Shown: positions 1-14,350, counted from the stretch's first letter. The stretch is 64,000 nt of DNA from Setophaga petechia (GCA_024362935.1 JANCRA010000028.1:7746476-7810475); one strand, 5' to 3'. Translations and numbers: made by a program. Notes: a model not told the origin generated them from the letters alone.

Positions 1-3000
1 CAGTTGTTCTGACTCACCAAATTCTTAGTAAATGTTTTTTTTATTTGGTAAATGATTAGTAAATGCAGTTTTGCCTATTTGTGCCAGTTCTATTTGGCTT
101 CCTCACTGTAAGCCTGGGCAGAAGTGATTGCCTGAACCCAGCAGTTTTCAGATAGGAAAATCAGTTCCTTCTGGAAATCTCAAATCCAGACCCACTCTAA
201 TGGCTCAGAAACATCATTTGATTTCCTGTTTTATTTTTTCCAATTAGTCTCATGGTCTGGAAGGCCTGAGTTCTAAGCTTGGAAAGACACAGCCTGGGAG
301 GAATTCTGCAGATACTCTCATGAAGTAATCCTTCTAAAAGGGCCAAAATTTCCCAAGCCAAGTCCTTCACAGCTTCAGCAAAATGCTCTGTTGTCTTCTA
401 CCCTCTTTGCCAAGGTGAGGAGAAAAGGGATAACCCTTGGAGAAGGAAGGTGATGAGATAAGGAAAGGAAAATAGAGATAAATCACATACAAATAAACTC
501 TGCCTAGAAATTGCAATCTTTCTATCAGAGCAGTGCAATCCCAGGGCTGGTTTTGGCCAAGGTGATGAGAACAAAGGCAAAACCAAAGCAAAATATCTCC
601 TTTTCAAGTGGGGAAATGTACAGCTACAGCCCTAAAACACAGCTGCCTCAACAAGGACTGAGGAAAACTTCCCCCCTCGCAGAGTTAATCCCAGTTTATA
701 TAATCCTGAAGCCTTGCACAGAAAACGTCACTTGAGCAGCTCTTTCATCAGCCCCTCCCTGAGGCCAGCACAAAGTGATCCCAGCTGTGCACATCCAGCA
801 GAGGGAAGAGCCAATCCATCCCCCCACAACACACAAACCTCCTCTGGGACAGGCATTTAAGGCCAAGAACTTTCGGTTTCCTCCAGTTTTTGTCTCCTCA
901 TTCAACTCCAGCCCCTCGCCTGAGAAGAAAATCACCACCTCAAATCTGCAGCCAGCTTGAGACAAAACAAAAGCCAAACAAACGGCTGCAAGTGGCTTTT
1001 TGGTGATAATTAAATGTGCCCAGGGGATGTGATGCAGTCAGAGCCTCCTGAATATAAACTTCACTCAGTCCTGCACCCTCCCAAGCCCAAGCTGAGTGCA
1101 AATTTGAGCCAGAGCTGAGCAATAGGCACTGCTCCATGCCAGCTTTTTGCTTTATTGCATATGTCCAAGTCTACCAGCAGCTCCAAATGTCAGTGTTAAC
1201 TGTTTCACTGCCACTGACATCAACAATGGGCCATAAAAGGAGATAAAAATGAACCCTTTTTGCAAAATGGAAACAGAGCTGTCATGCAGAAGGAAGGAAG
1301 TGGGGAGGGAAGACACTACTTAAAAAAAATAATCACAGTGATGATCATATGTTCCAACTGAATGTTGAATGTAAGGCACTGAATAAATTAAAATAACCAA
1401 AAATTTAATAAATTAAAATAACCAAATGATTTTATGTTAGCAGGCAGACACCAGACCTGGTGGCTGTAAATTAATGCTAGAAAACCCAGTCTGGGGGGTT
1501 AAATGTGGTGCAGTGGAGCTAATTAACCACTAAAGCAGTTTGTCTATGGAAAACTCTGATTTCTTTTGAAATTCTTGATGAATTTCTTTGTGCCAAACCA
1601 CCTCTGACTGATATATATTTACAACATCCTCTGCTCCAGGCAAGAGATCAGCTTGGAGCACTCTGACAGCCCTGTGGCAGGGAGTATATCCCAGACACCT
1701 GGGAGCACACAGGCTGAGGGTCTGATCAGAGCTTTCCTTGTGGAAATCAGTTTTTCTGGAAGCTGCTGGGAGAGTGCAGTGCTGGAGGAGCTGCTGTGAC
1801 CCTTTGGTTTGCACTGGCCCAGGACTTGTGCAATAAACCAGGCTGGAAATCTGACAGGGATTAAAACTAACTCAGATTTTTTTATTGTTTTAATCCAGGT
1901 CATTTTCCCACACTGGTCCCCCGTGTAATGACATGGCCAGGGACAGGGTAATGGGGAGCCACAGCAGGGGCAGGGAGGAGCCAGGAGTCAGCAGCAGGGC
2001 CAGTTCCTGTGCCTCGAAATGCTTGGGAAGCTCCCACCTAAGAGGGAGATCAGGTTTAACTTAAAGCTCAGCACCACATCCCTCCTCAGGCTCTGCTGCC
2101 TCCCTGGGCAGGGGAACACCTCCAAACCACACCAGGGCAACTCAATCAGCAAAACAGCAGGAAAAAGGAATCTGGTGGTTTTCTCTGCAGGTTTTGAGTT
2201 AAATCACCTCCCTGTGGGACTGGGAGAGTGTCAGAGGCAGGGAAAGGAGGAAAGGGAGCACACTGAATCAGTTATTTAGGGCAGCTCCACCACATCCACC
2301 TTATAGATCCCCCATGGGATCAAAAGAAGGGCCTGGCTGAGGATCCTGATCTTTGTAGGATGGGGACACCTGATGCCACACCCAGCACAGGCTGCAACCA
2401 GGGAATGGCAACAATCTGAGCAATCCCCATGTGATCTTGTGCCTCAGAGTGCCTGAGCCTCCTCTCCATCTCCCCTTTCATCCTGTAAACCCTCTGTCCT
2501 GAGGGTCACCCCCCTCCAGGGTGCCCATCCTGACTTCTGCCACCACAATTCCCAAAGCCACCCCATGGAGCCGTTTCCAGGATTTGTTCCCACATTGTTT
2601 TAACCCCCTCTTTGCTTTTAATGTCTTCTCCAGAGGCTGGAGCACAACAGTGGCTCAGGGCCAGGAAGGGAAAAGTCCCTCTGGAATGGTGGGGACCAGG
2701 CCAGAGCAATCACCTCCACAACAAAGCTTCCAGGGCTCTTTCTGCCCTGGGATTGAATTTTGGGAAAGACTTTCCACTGGTGTAAATTGGTGGCTGAATG
2801 CAGCCTGCAGAGCCAGGTTTACATTGGCTGGGGTTCCAGCTTTTCTTTGTGTTCATACAAGAGTCAACAAGACCAGCAAATACCTCCAAGCTCCTGGGAG
2901 TACAAAACCACTCAAGACTGTACCAAGGAGCTTCCTAAACTGAACTGGGAAATCGCTGACATGGGCTTGTGAAGGTGTAAACACATATTTTTCCTTTAAA

Positions 3001-5460
3001 GTCTGCTTAATGCCAAAGCATGATAAAGTTTTTCCTCTGCTTAGGACACGGAGAACTAATACACCTCAGAAATGAAAAACAGGACCTTTTGCTCTGTGCA
3101 GCAAAATCCAAAGGGTTAGAGTCAGCCAGGTTGAGCACTTTGGGGGAATTTGTGGTGGAAAATGGAAGGGCAGCTCTGCCATGAGCACAGGGGTCTGGGG
3201 CTGATGTGAGCAGAGCAAGAAACTCCCCCAGGCTTTGTCCAGCTGCTGCTCCATGGTCATGGAATACCCAACATGGAGCAAAGACTCATTCCCAGGGTGG
3301 ATTTTCCCAGAGGGGCACTGGAATGGTTTAAAACTCAATTCCAGACACACTGAGGGAGCAGGCAGTACCAGCAACTTTCCATGAGAAAACACCTGGAATT
3401 CTCAAAATGAATGGTCACATATGGAGCAGGGAAACTCCAGAACTGCTTCAGAAAGGAAAGTCACAACATAAACAGAATTTGTGCTTCAACACCTAAAAAC
3501 GTTTCTTGCAATATTTTCTCCTGGCAATGTATTTTTACAGATTGGGTTGTGGCCTCACTGGAAGAAGCCCAGGAAGTGGCTCCCTCTGGGAAGAGGCAGG
3601 CACCTTTATCTTGGTATCAAGTGCAAAATGATTGATCTGCAGGCTCCAGAAATAGCCACAAAGCCGGGAACGGAAGAACAGAACCAAATGTGAGTGGGAA
3701 GGGAAATTCAGATTAGATTCTGGAAGACAATGCAAGCCTGAACCAAGAAGGAACTCCTCGTGGGGAGGTGGCAGCTAAAAAACATTTGTCTCATGGATAG
3801 TTGGACATTCTTCACTGTCAGGCCAAAGCTGCAGGAAAGAAAAAAAATTCCTTTGATTTTGACTTCATTCTACAGCCTGGGAAAGGGCTTGGACACAACG
3901 TGGGCCAGACAGCAGAGCAGACAAAAATCAACTGCTGTATCCACAGCCTCAATTCCCAAGGTGCAGAATGGGAAAGCTCCTCTTTCCCTGTGCATGGAGA
4001 AAGAAATAGTGAAGGTGGCAGAGGTGGCCCAGAATCAGGGATTCTGCCAGAAATCCCTGACAGACTGAAGTGCACCCAGGATCCTCCTCCTCCTGCCACA
4101 CTGCAGATCAGCTCCTCATTTTGGACACAGCTCCCTGTGTTAGTCAACAGCTGGGTGGGAAGGAAGGTTCCCTGAGAGGCAGCTCAGTGTCTCCCATAAA
4201 AATCCCCTGCAAGCAACCACGTGCATTTGTCTGGCCCTTCTGAAGCCCCCTGAGCTGAGATAATAATTGATATTTGCTTTAATTATGTAAGGCAAATGAA
4301 GTGATTTCCAAAAAGACAACCTGGGAAAAGCAGAGCTGTCAGATGGACTGGGACCAAAACCAGGTAACAGCTCTGGTGCTCCAGACCAGCAGAATTAGAG
4401 GGAGCAACTTGAACTGCAGCTGCCACTCAAGGACTGTTTCTCAGAATTATTTTTTATTCTTGCTTCTTTTAGACCAATACATCACCAGCAATGGAATGTC
4501 TGGAGTCGGAGAACTCAGAACTTGGTTGTCCTTCTGATATTTCCCATCATAACCAGATGGAAGGATGGAACTCCAGAATACACTATTTTAAAAAATTATA
4601 TTAAAGAAATATAAATGCTACATCTTTAACTAATTCTTGCAAAGTAATTACTTTGAAGTTTTCCACATTTGGGGTAGGGACAAATTGAAATAATAAGTAG
4701 GTAATATTATTTGTTCAATATTTATAACATAATTATACCTTCCAGACTTTACTTTGTGGGGGGATGAGTAAGGAAATAAGCAATTAGCAGTGAAAAGGAA
4801 AAGGCAATTGTAAGAACTGATTTGAAGGACAGGAAAAATGTTTACCATTAAGAGGGGCAATGATATTTCAATCAACAGGCTAAATATAAAAGAGCACTAA
4901 GAAAAATGAACTAGGCAAACCAGAAAGATCACCAGGGCTGGAAAAGTAAATACACAGAATTTCTATATTTAGGGAGCTGACATTTTTGCTCCTGAACAGA
5001 TGGCACAAGCTGCTGCTGGTTCAAAGATGTTGCTGGTGGCAGTTTGCTCAGGAGACCTGTGCCCACAGGCCTGGGCATCCCACAGCAGCTTCAGGGGACA
5101 AACAGATTTCAAAAAGGCATTTTAAAAAGGTGAAACATCAGCTTGCTGTCCCTTCAGGTGAGTTTTGATGGTGATTTCCAGAGCAGCTGAGCAGTGAAGG
5201 GTGGCAGAAGCTCAAACACGAGGAGCCAGGGCCAGCCTGTGTCCCTGCAGCTTTGGGGCACCCCCTGTGCCCCATTCCCTGCTGCCCTGCCCTGGCAATG
5301 CCAACCCCCCTGGCAGCCCTTCCCCTGCATTCCACACCCCCACAGAACCTCTGACACCACAAGGGCTCTGAGACACTCAAACTTTCCAGAGAGAGCTCCA
5401 GAGCATTCCGGGGCCATGCTGAGGGCACCTCCACACCCACGGCTCCCTCACAGAACATCC
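1..5460. other. Non-coding stretch, probably MYO1C intron 1
   Basis: I see no exon with flanking splice sites, no RNA gene and no clear transposon here. Open frames on both strands are short, have no recognisable protein character and lack coherent splice junctions. A small local duplication of an A/T-rich unit of about 24 bp lies near 1383-1427. The assignment to MYO1C intron 1 is inference: the MYO1C first exons lie at 30-32.5 kb on the minus strand and no motor-domain exon was found to their left. Confidence 0.4.
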
Positions 5461-5462
5461 CA

Positions 5463-5853
5463 GACGCCACCCCAGCCACACTGCCACTGCCACCCCTGCC
5501 TGTCCCACTGCCACCCCTGTCTGTCCCACTGCCACCCCAGCCACACTGCCACTGCCACCCCTGCCTGTCCCACTGCCACCCCTGCCTGTCCCACTGCCAC
5601 CCCAGCCACACTGCCACTGCCACCCCTGCCTGTCCCACTGCCACTGCCACCCCTGCCTGTCCCACTGCCACCCCTGCCTGTCCCACTGCCACCCCAGCCA
5701 CACTGCCACTGCCACCTCTGCCTGTCCCACGGCCACCCCAGCCACACTGCCATCCCTGCCTGTCCCACTGCCACCCCTGCCTGTCCCACTGCCACTGCCA
5801 CCTCTGCCTGTCCCACTGCCACCCCTGCCTGTCCCACTGCCACCCCTGCCAGC
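5463..5853. repeat. GC-rich minisatellite, 21-bp unit
   Basis: A tandem array built on a 21-bp unit read as ccacccctgcctgtcccactg, interspersed with a variant carrying ccagccacactgccactg. About 18 units are present with point changes. The unit length is a multiple of three and lacks stop codons, so several frames stay open on both strands (up to 282 codons, giving proteins rich in His/Pro/Thr or in Gly/Trp/Gln). These frames are a consequence of the repeat and are not genes. The minus strand is G-rich, with many GGGG and GGG runs. Confidence 0.95.
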
Positions 5854-7577
5854 CTTGCTCCAGGCCCACAGCTGGCCCCAGCACACCAGGTGCCAGCAGA
5901 AATACCCTGTGGAGCTCTGTCACCTCCACTCAAACAGAGAAGGGCTCAGGAGGTTCTCCAAAAGCTCTGCCCTTCCCTTCATCACTTTCTCAGCTGTCAG
6001 CACCAGAATATTTGGGGAAACAGGCAAGGATCTCTGGGTTGAGCAGGTATGGGATGCAGCAGCCCCATGGTAACTCTTTTTTAGCAAAGAATTGATCCAA
6101 TCTACACAAGTGACGTTTCCAACTCTTTTCTTCCTAAATTTGGTCACTTTACCAATTAAAGCCTTGAGCATTCTTATCCAGGCAAAACCTCACACACTTT
6201 TTTATAACACTCCCTCATTCTTGACCTCAACATCTTCCAGAATCAGTGAATTCCATGGCCCAATTATTCATTGTATGAAAATAATCTTTGCATTTCTTTG
6301 GCAACTTTTAGCTTAACTCAGTGTCTCTCTTCCCATGCTACACAACCCAGAAAAAGGATCTCTGTGCTCTCTGTGGCACTGTTATTTATTTCTCCTCCTC
6401 TTGTCCTCATCTCTTTTTCCAGGTAACAATGCCACTCCTCTCAATCTTTTGCCACAAACTCCTTTTCCCAATCTGGGTCTGTCCCATGCAGGACACAGGG
6501 CCAGGTGTTCAGGCTGCTGCTAAAGATTGGACAAAGTTTTCCTAAACTAAAACAGCCTGGAGGAACTGGGGGGCAATAAATCCTTAAGCAGGTATTCCTG
6601 CCACTGTCTAGGATGGCAGGAATGGGACAGGAGCAAAGCCCAGCTCCAGGACAGTCCCTTCACATCCTTGTGCCCAAGTGAAAGCTCCACCCTTTTATCC
6701 TCCTAAAGCAGAGCACAGCTTTCCCCTCTCTTCCCACTTTCTCAGCTCCCACCTTGGTTTCCCTCTCCAAACAGGTATTCCCTGAATTTTTAGCCAATTT
6801 CACCCAACTTTCCAACGAAGGGATCCTTCTCAAAGCATTTCACTTTCCTGCTGAAACCCTGAAAACGTTTCTCCTCTCTTCTTCTGAGACCAGACATGCA
6901 ACTGAGAGCTGCAGAACCCCCAGAAGAGTGAAATAAACCTTAAATAAATCTTAAATAAACCTTACCCCTCCTCGGAACTTCATCTCTGCCTCCTGCCAGC
7001 CCCCGCTGCCCTCGCAGATCCTTCGCTTACGCTGCTGCAAAAAGCAGCACTCTCAGGACAAGTTCTCTCCTCTGTCAGTTGCCTTATTTTTTTAATTTTT
7101 TTTTTTTTCATGGCATTTTCAGTGCAGTCAGAACTCCCTCCCTCCCACCAGCTCCTACTGGAGCATCTGGAGAGGGCGTTTTCCAAGGAGAAGTCCCCTC
7201 CCAGCAGGAGCAGCCCAGCAGAGGCAGTCCCAGGGAAATCAGCTGCGCTCTGCCTGTGGAGATCCCGCTGCCCATGACAGGAAAAACGGAAAGAAAAGTA
7301 ATCCCAGGCACTGGAAAAGCTGGGGCTGAGCCCAGCACACAAAGCACAGCCATCAGACAGGAAGAGAGGAGCTCTGGGACAGGGGGTTATTGTCCTGGAA
7401 CAGCAGTGAGGACAGGGCTGCCCAGACCTGCCCCAGCTCACCCCAAACACAGCAAACCCACAATTATTACTGTTATCAATTATTACACAATTATTATTAT
7501 TGGGAATCACCCCCTCGGAGAATCACAGGCCATAAGGAGTCCAGGGTTGGATGCAGTTTGCCTTCACAAGGATTTAG
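5854..7577. other. Non-coding stretch
   Basis: No gene recognised. Contains a short run of A/T-rich repeats (aaataaacctt-like units, about 6930-6965) and a T tract near 7087-7109. Open frames around 6980-7510 on the minus strand and 7079-7612 on the plus strand are unsupported by splice sites or similarity. Confidence 0.4.
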
Positions 7578-7665
7578 AGTCACAGAATGGTTTGGGTTGG
7601 AAGAGACCTTAAATTTCACCTATTTCCAATTCCACCAAGCCCCATCCAACCTGGCTCAGCACGAT
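7578..7665 (-). mobile_element. CR1 LINE 3'-end fragment (antisense)
   Basis: The segment tcacagaatggtttgggttg followed by ggaagagacctt and, after a gap, ccatccaacctgg is the reverse complement of the conserved CR1 3' end found throughout bird genomes. It is a 5'-truncated, diverged copy with no coding capacity. Confidence 0.85.
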
Positions 7666-8020
7666 TTTATTCCAGATTCCTTAGAAACCTGGAATAAAAT
7701 AAACCTTACAGATCCAGCACCAAAACACCCACTTTACCTGGAAGTTGTGAGGTCCTTATTACAAAATAACCTGCACTACCAAGGAACAGCTTTCTAGAGA
7801 ACACAGTGAAGGCACTGCTGCTCTCAGTGCCCAGCCCTTGCAAACACAAGTTGCACATTTTGCTGTCTCTGAGATCATCAGTTTTCTCACACAGAATTAT
7901 TTATGATCACAGCTACACCAAGAGTGTGAAAACCCCACCTCATTTCCCACCCACCTCCTGAGATAAGGATATTCTGACAAAAATACTGCACAGCCTTCAC
8001 TAGCATTAGGGGAAAGTGAA
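7666..8020. other. Non-coding stretch
   Basis: Nothing recognisable between two CR1 fragments. Confidence 0.4.
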
Positions 8021-8275
8021 AGAACAGGAGACAGTGGACACAAGTTGGAAGAAGGGAAATTCCAATGAGTTCTTGAGAAATTTTTTTCCCACTGAGTGTT
8101 GTCAAATACTGGAACAGGGGTCCCAAAAATTTGTGAAACTCTATCCCTGGAGATATTTAAAACTCAACCAGACAATGCCTGAGTGACTCAATCTAAACTG
8201 GTCCTGCCCAGAAGTGAGGTTGGACCAAAAATTTCCAACCTAAAATGTTCTTTCCAATCTAAAACATTCTACAAT
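8021..8275 (+). mobile_element. CR1 LINE fragment (sense)
   Basis: The order of landmarks matches the end of the CR1 coding region and 3'UTR: agaacaggagacagtggaca, then atactggaacaggggtccc, tccctggagatatttaaaac, and a 3' tail ttccaacctaaaatgttc with a second short copy of the tail motif. Several substitutions and no open frame of use indicate an old, inactive copy. Confidence 0.85.
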
Positions 8276-11200
8276 TTTATTTATTATTTTGTTCCTCAAT
8301 GGACTAAGCTGTGGATTCATCCTATAAGGAGTTATAGGTAGTGCAAATAAAGATATAAATCTTTCAGAGAGGATGGCACCCCTCAGGTGTTTCAGGTAAT
8401 TCATATTGTGAGCTGACAAGCAGATTCTATAATCATTGAACATGCAGAGCCATGGAAAGATTCCCAAGCTCAGCTGCTGATGTTTCATGACTGGCACTAT
8501 CTGCACTCAGCTCTGCTTAAAGGGGTTTTTGTTTGCTTTGTTTTTCCCCTTCTTATCAAAATGCATCCTTGACAAATTCTGCTACAGGAAGGGTAAGGTC
8601 AAGCTCTGAAGCAAAAAGATTTAGAGCAAAAAGCTAAAAAGCTTCATCCTGCTCAGAGAGAAGGCTATTTAAAAGCAAACACACAGAGCAGATGTTGTCA
8701 GTGGTTGGGTGCAGCACTCCCCTCTAATTAGCTCTGCCCAGGGCAGAGATCCCAGAGATCCTGGCTGTGGTGGATGTCACAGGCAGAATGTGCCAAGGAT
8801 TTGGGATGGAGCTTGGCTGCTGGGAGCCCTGCAGTGCCACAGCCCCTCTGCCCTCTCAGCCTCCATTTTGAACATTATTTGTGCTTCTTGCACAACTCTG
8901 TTTGGCAGGACTTTCATTCACTCCTTATCTCAGCTGGGTGAATTTTTAATGGCAGCAGCTTCAGGATGTGGCTCAGAGGAGGGTTCAGCTTTGGGCTGGC
9001 ACTGGATGAAGTGGACACTGCTCCAAGCCCCTCTCCTGTGCACAGGTGAGATCAGAGGAAATGTAAACTCCATTTCCCAAACTGAGCCACATCAGCCTCA
9101 CAGCAGTGAGCCCTGAGCCAGGAGTTTTCCAGGCATAATTAAAGCTGTGGCCTGGCAGCTCTAACTCTTCAGGAGGAGAATGTCAGTGCTCCACCAGCAC
9201 TCCTCAAACCACTCTAATTGTCACCAAACAGATTCTGTTAAACTCCTGTTACAATTCTAAGCATTAGCAGAGTTATCTTCATATAAACAACCTCACCTTT
9301 TCCCTTGTTTACACCTCCTAACACTTCTCAGATCACATCTCATCACAGAAAATGCCACATAAGAGAAGAATATACAACAGCCCAGCACTTAGAAGTACAT
9401 TTTTTACATATTTCCCTTGTTTTTTTCATGCAGGAGAACCCTTTTATTTATTTACTCACTGAAAAGACCTTTCCTCAAAATGCTTTTTTTCTGTAGCCAA
9501 ACTACTGCCCAACTTCTGCTGGTGAGGAAACCTCTCCTGCATGTGGGTTAGCCTAAATTAGGAGGGGGGAACAAAAAAAAGTTGGAAAGCAGAGATAAGT
9601 TTACTTTATAAGATCTTGATCCTGGATTATGAAGGTGATAAAACCAGACTCTTCCTTTCCAGCAGCAGAGCCCAGCCCTTGTCTGTGATTTCTGCTGAGG
9701 ATGGCTGGCAAGGTCTGGCTCACTCCAACAGGCAACTACAGGCCGAGGGATGAATCAAGTTTTCCAGGCCTCACCAGTTAGGAGTGACTCATTTAAACCC
9801 TGGATTAGAGCACTGGGATTGCTCTGCTCGTTGCAGATAAGCAGCTGATTCCCTGCATACAATTTCACATTCAAAGCAAGGGGACTGGAAACCTTTCCTG
9901 TCAGCCCTGCTCCCACAGGCTCGCTAAGCTACACCCGCAAGCAGTGGCTCTGCTGAAAAAATAAAGTTTGGCCCCGTGAAAACACCACCAGTGTTCCCCT
10001 CTGCAGTGCAGATTTCACTGCAAAATATAAATCTGGAGGTATGAGATGCTGCCTTGGGTTTATGCTGTTCAAAAATCAACGTGGATCACATCTGAGGTGT
10101 CAAGTTCATCTATCAGTGAGTGAGTTCTTTCTGGATTTTTGTAATATTCGTTGTTTCTGCCTTGCAAAAGAACTACAGAATAAGACACATTCCATAATTA
10201 GAAAGCACTTGGCAAAAATACCATGGGAAAGAAACCACCCTAAACAGGCCAGGAATTTGAGAGCCCTTCCTCTTGCAGGTCAGAGGAACATCTTAATCAA
10301 AAAATAGAAATGTCTTTAACCTGTCACATGTGTCCTGCTGTCCAGATTATCCTGATCTAAAACTGATTAAAATGCCTCACATTCCTAAAACACCCTATAG
10401 CAGAAGCTGAAGGTTCTGAGACATTTGTCCCACTGCTTAGGAAAAACACCCTGTGTCAACAGAGGATGAACATCTGACTGCAGGATGAGGATAAATCAAT
10501 GCCCTGCCAAAGAGCCAATGCTAAATATTGTAACAGGTTTGACAAAAAGGCAAAACCTCCTCCCTAGATTATTTGGTCTGCTAAGATTTGTCCCTTTTCT
10601 ACCCAGTTTTTGGATTAAAGCATCTCCTCTTCCCCTCTCAAGAGTGCTCCAAACAAGGAGCAGAGGTTTGAACACAGGACATGGGCCCCTGGAGACACAA
10701 CATTCCTGCTCAGTTATGACACTGCACACCTAGAAAGGTTAAACCCAAAGCTGGTTATACTCACTCAAAAAGTGCCTCAAGATGATGAAAGTTCCTTCAC
10801 TTTACTGCAAACTTCATGACATCACAAGTTGACTGAATTCCCTGATTCTGTGTGAAGGTGTTTGCAGGGTTACAGACAAAACCTTCAAAATGGTGAGGTG
10901 TGGCCAAAAGGGTTCAAAAACCAGGAGACAAAGAATATTTAGATTATTATTTTGGATTCTAATTTATGCTTTGTAATGCCTAAAACTGTCAATACTGGTT
11001 TTGTTTGTTTCAAGAAAGCTTCGTCAGTGAGAACACCAAACTTCTTTTCTTCCCAAGCTCAGTCCTTCACAAATAAATACCAAAAAAAAAAAAAAAAAAA
11101 GGAATATTGCAAAAAATGAAGATGCACACGTCTCTTTGGATTCCTGCACTTTCTGTGCCAGTGCTGTTCCCTGTTTTGATGCCCCTGGTGATGGATTAAA

Positions 11201-14186
11201 AGGCACATATGACAGGCTTGTATTTAGTTATGGCTCCCGCACACACACAATAATTCTGGGTCTATGACGTGAGCGAAAACAGAAACTGGGTTAATCTAAC
11301 AAATTAAGATAAATTTTCCTTGTTGTTGCTTTCTGCTGAAGCAGTGAAACAGAAATGGCTGGCTGGCTTTGACAGTGGCCATCAGAACAAAGTCCCACTT
11401 TACAGTTACCAGATGCCCTTAATGTGATGCCAGTTTGTCTCATGCCCGTGGCTGCTCCCGCTCACGGCCCTGTCAGGGTTTCCCTGATTTTACAAACACA
11501 CTCCAATCCCAACAGCAATTGTTGCACTGACTCCAACAACAAAGTTTAAACCCAGCAGTTAATTCCCTGTGATTGCTCTGACACAATCATTTGCAGCAGC
11601 TCCCCTGCAGTGGCTGTGGCAGGGATGGGGTTTGGAGGGAGCTGGTAACACAAACAGCCTGACTCAGTTCAGCTGATGTGCATTCCTGCCGACTGACTTT
11701 CCAAACAGTCACTCCTAATGGCAGGACCTACAGCTTCCTTTTAAGGGGAAAAAATGTTTTCACAGGAAAAATTAAGTGTTCAAAGCCTGTGCATATCTCT
11801 GTGCTTCCAGTGAGTCTCGCCTGTGAAAACACTTCTTGTTGCACGCAGAACAAAAACTTCTCCTTCCTTAATTTAAAGCTGTTCCTCTTTTTTAACACAG
11901 CCATTGGCTGTCTGCCCATCCCTGGCACTCTCAGGTGAAATATCCGAGCACACTGCTTTCCACACAAACCAGCACTGAACACAGAGCTGGTTTTCCAAAG
12001 GAAGGACTCAGTCTGAGTGAGGAAAACACGATGAAAGAGAACAGGCAATGTTCAGGCTGCAGACAAAACTTTACAGCTCACACTGCTGACTGACAGCTCC
12101 TATTCCTTCACATTTCTTTTCCTGCATTTCTGAAAAGAGGCTCAGTGTTAGAAAGGGCTTAAGGCTGGAAAGCAAATCACAACAAAAACTTCTTGTTCCA
12201 TCCACACGAGATAAGGAAAGAGTGAGCACTGGTGCTTTGCCTGCAAGTTAGATGAAGGAAACAGGATTTCCCTCTGCTACTCCCTGAGCAAGATCCCAAG
12301 GAAATGTTTCTAATAATAGGAAATTACTATATAAGGCCAGATCAGCACTAAACTGTTTGCAGTCTGGAGGAGAAGGATGTACAGGAATCCTGAGGAGGCT
12401 GCTCACACATCAGGGCAAGGCAGCACACCCAGGGCTCCCCTCCACACAGGGACAGAGTTTAACCTGAGCTGAGCAGAGTCCTGTCCCACAGCCCAAAACA
12501 GCAACTAAATGGACAAATTAGAGATGCTCTGTCCTTCTGGAATGTCCTTGCTTTTCTCCATGGCAGGAAAAAGACAGAAATTTTTAGACTTTGAATTTTA
12601 TAAAATAACACTTGCAAAGCAAAGCTGAGCATGTCACTGATTGGGAAAGGGCAGGAAAAGACCCAGCCATGCCCTAAAACACAACATGGGCAGTGTTGGT
12701 GCAGAAGGCAGGCTGAGAGCTCCCCTTCCTGCCTTTCCTGGGCTGCAGATCCATGGAGCACTAATATTTTATGAACTGGACAGTTCTTACTCATCTTGGT
12801 TTAAACAGCAAAGACTTGGGCACCATTTAAGTTCATTTTTGCAGCGTTCCCACAAAACTGCAGGAATTAATGTTTCCTAGGCCAAGAGTTTCAGCAGCTC
12901 CAGGCAGCTGCACATCCCAGCAGAGCTGCCAGGGATGAGCATCCTTTCCCCCATCCCTTCAGCAGACACCAAACCTGCAAGCCCAGTTAAAGGACACATT
13001 TTTCCTCTTATACAAATGGAAGGGAGCTCCTACAACAATGCTCACAGAGGGCTCCTTTGGGGGAAGTGTTAAATTGGAAGGTTTCTCTGTGATTCCCATC
13101 AAGGGGGATCTTTCCATCTCTGCTTTGTCTTTGGATAAGGCCAGGAGCACCCAGTGCAGGGCAGCCTGCTGAGCAAACACAGCCCCAGAGCTGCCATGGA
13201 AATGAGCACAATATAAATTGCTAGACAGATTTATCACCCAGAGTTTTGTTGGTTTTTTTTTTCCTCCCTGACAGCAAGAGATGTTTGTGACAAAATGTAC
13301 AAACAATTCTGTATCTGTAGCCCTGCCACATCCTATATCTCTTCTCTGCAGAATGATACAACTTCCAGGGGAAAGCAAAGCCAAATCCCAGCCAACATTT
13401 TCCTGTCAGCTGGTGAGACCTCCTTGAGCTGCAGGGCTCAGTTTGCACAGCAAATTAAAAAACAAAAAAATAACAACTCTAAAAAGAGAGCCTTAAAAAA
13501 AACAAAACCCAGGCTGCCCTTGTAAAAGCCATTTATGCAAGATTAGAGTTTGACAGCAAAGCTCTCTCCACATCTCAGCATCAGGAGCTTCACAGCCCCC
13601 ATGAAAACACAGCTGAGATTCCCAATAATTCCCAATCCCCTCTGCTGCCCCACAGGATTCCTCCAGTGCCACCAGGATCTCAGCAGCTGCTGTACCTGGC
13701 CCTTGTCCCCACAACACCTGGCCAGGACAGGGTGTGCACTCTGAGCCTTCCAGGGCCTGTTCTGGGCCAAGAGGATGTTTCACTTTGGGCTTTATCTTTA
13801 GGGACATCTTGATTTCTGAGGATTTTTAGACTGACCTTTAATTTTTGTCCTGTTAAATACTTCACATCCTTGACTGCACAGCAAGGGGAAAATGAGTGCA
13901 GACAGCAGGCAGGTTTTTCAGAGCTGGGAAACACAAGTGGTTATGACTCTGAGAGAAAAACAGCTACAAAAAAGCTCTAATTTTAAATGCTCTTATGCCT
14001 CTTTTCTCATGTAATACTTGCTCCATAACAATTATAAAGCAATTCAGCAAGATGGCCTCTGCTGCTATGGTTTGTGGTCAGTGGTATCTGGGAGTTAAAT
14101 TTGGAGAAAAACATTTTTGGGAACGAGCTCCCTGTGGATTTAAGTCAGTACAAAGCCTCAGCTGTCAGGCTGGACCCTGACACTGT
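8276..14186. other. Non-coding stretch
   Basis: No exon or RNA gene recognised over 5.9 kb. An 18-bp A tract lies at about 11083-11100. Open frames up to about 140 codons (for example minus strand 12959-13384) show no domain or splice support. Confidence 0.4.
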
Positions 14187-14350
14187 TGCAGTCCCTGTTT
14201 ATTTTTCATACCAGCTCCAAGGATGCAGGCAATAAGATGTTTGCTCAGTTTCAAAGTCAAGTCCAGGAGAAATAAGATATTTGTCTTGGCTCTAAAAAGT
14301 GAGAAGAATCACAGGTATGAGACAGGGAGTCTGAAAGCAGAGTTCAGCCA
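14187..14350 (+). repeat. Dispersed repeat, copy A
   Basis: A segment of roughly 160 bp that is clearly related to 16983-17148. Shared blocks include accagctccaaggatgcag, tttcaaagtcaagtccagga and cttggctctaaaaagtgaga. Similarity starts near a tttatttttcatacc motif and fades after gcagagttca. Copies differ by scattered substitutions, so the duplication is not recent. Both copies have the same orientation. I do not recognise the family; a short open frame runs through both copies and translates similarly, but it has no known match. Confidence 0.8.

Noticed and set aside
5194..6042. 282-codon plus-strand and 263-codon minus-strand frames
   Set aside because: Both are carried by the 21-bp minisatellite, whose period and lack of stops explain them.
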